Assembly: GCA_018902385.1 (NCBI GenBank)
Contig: JABSSW010000123.1
Coordinates: 1-21,516 of the forward strand
DNA length: 21,516 nucleotides
Direction: 5' to 3'
From: Physcia stellaris
Lineage: Eukaryota; Ascomycota; Lecanoromycetes; Caliciales; Physciaceae
A model generated the notes under the pieces. The model made no database searches, was not told the DNA's origin, and worked only from the letters and a program-made list of their open reading frames with translations. Positions 21,164-21,516 of this stretch are shown here, one piece after another (the first letter of the stretch is position 1; every line of letters starts with the position of its first letter). A program made the translations under genes and the position numbers.

Positions 21164-21516
21164 GGGAACTGTTCTTGTCATAAGCAGTAATGTGATCCTT
21201 TTTAATAAAGTAGCTTCAGTGTTCGACACAATTTTGAATTTGCTCATGAGATGTCTAGACATAGATTTTATTGAATTGAGTTCAATCTTGGAAAGACGTT
21301 ACAGAGACTTGTGGTATTAATAAACTTCTGTCTTGAAACTCGAGAACTTCAAGTATTCGTGCGAAGCACCAAGAAAGAACAAGCTTTGGGCATTCACATC
21401 GAATCGATTGAATCGGAAAAGGGGTGGCAAAGGAGGGTTAAGGTTGTCGGCAAGCTCCTCGGCTCCTTCCCGTCTGTCTTGGCCTTAAATGCTAGTGCGG
21501 TCGAACTTGGGGCCAG
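21164..21516 (+). other. SSADH 3' flank, no supported gene
   Basis: An AATAAA at 21204-21209, 41 bases past the stop, and another near 21318 could direct polyadenylation of SSADH. The rest, including the GC-richer last 100 bases, shows no frame or motif I can assign. A gene could begin beyond the window edge. Confidence 0.4.

Noticed and set aside
1-21516. CRISPR array, tRNA or rRNA genes
   Set aside because: No regularly spaced repeats were seen. No cloverleaf with conserved T-loop bases or rRNA-like sequence was recognised on either strand.

Overview
The window comes from a filamentous ascomycete, probably Pezizomycotina. The evidence is short spliceosomal introns of about 46-141 nt with GT..AG ends, a RAD2/XPG nuclease, a fungal-type WDR6/Trm734 protein, a mitochondrial succinate-semialdehyde dehydrogenase, and a degraded Ty3/Gypsy block with the look of a RIP-mutated island. 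I cannot name the genus.

Layout. Bases 1 to about 9800 are an AT-rich island with no intact gene. It holds the 3' end of one Gypsy element (1-584), a long terminal repeat (about 585-1799), the decayed internal region of a second Gypsy element (about 1800-5917: possible gag, then reverse transcriptase, RNase H and integrase) and a second, clearly homologous LTR (about 5918-7175). After that come about 2.6 kb of equally degraded sequence that I could not identify. Near 9800 the composition switches abruptly to ordinary gene DNA. A weak unidentified minus-strand reading frame (9907-10239) lies at the edge. Next come RAD2 (minus, 14295-10311), a 329-bp head-to-head promoter interval, WDR6/Trm734 (plus, 14625-18904) and SSADH (plus, 19307-21163). 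The last 350 bases hold no gene I can support.

The genes are housekeeping functions and do not form a pathway: nucleotide-excision repair, 2'-O-methylation of tRNA position 34, and GABA catabolism. Two things cut across the window. First, the island has a very unusual context signature. Cytosines survive almost only in CpA and CpG, while CpC and CpT (and GpG/ApG on this strand) are nearly gone, and conserved tryptophan codons TGG have become TGA. This points to RIP-like C-to-T mutation at CpY rather than the classical CpA, and is the best candidate here for something undescribed. Second, all three conserved genes carry many 1-2 base frame shifts, several of them clearly at homopolymers. This fits uncorrected long-read assembly error better than pseudogenes. 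Gene spans below are therefore given across the frame breaks.
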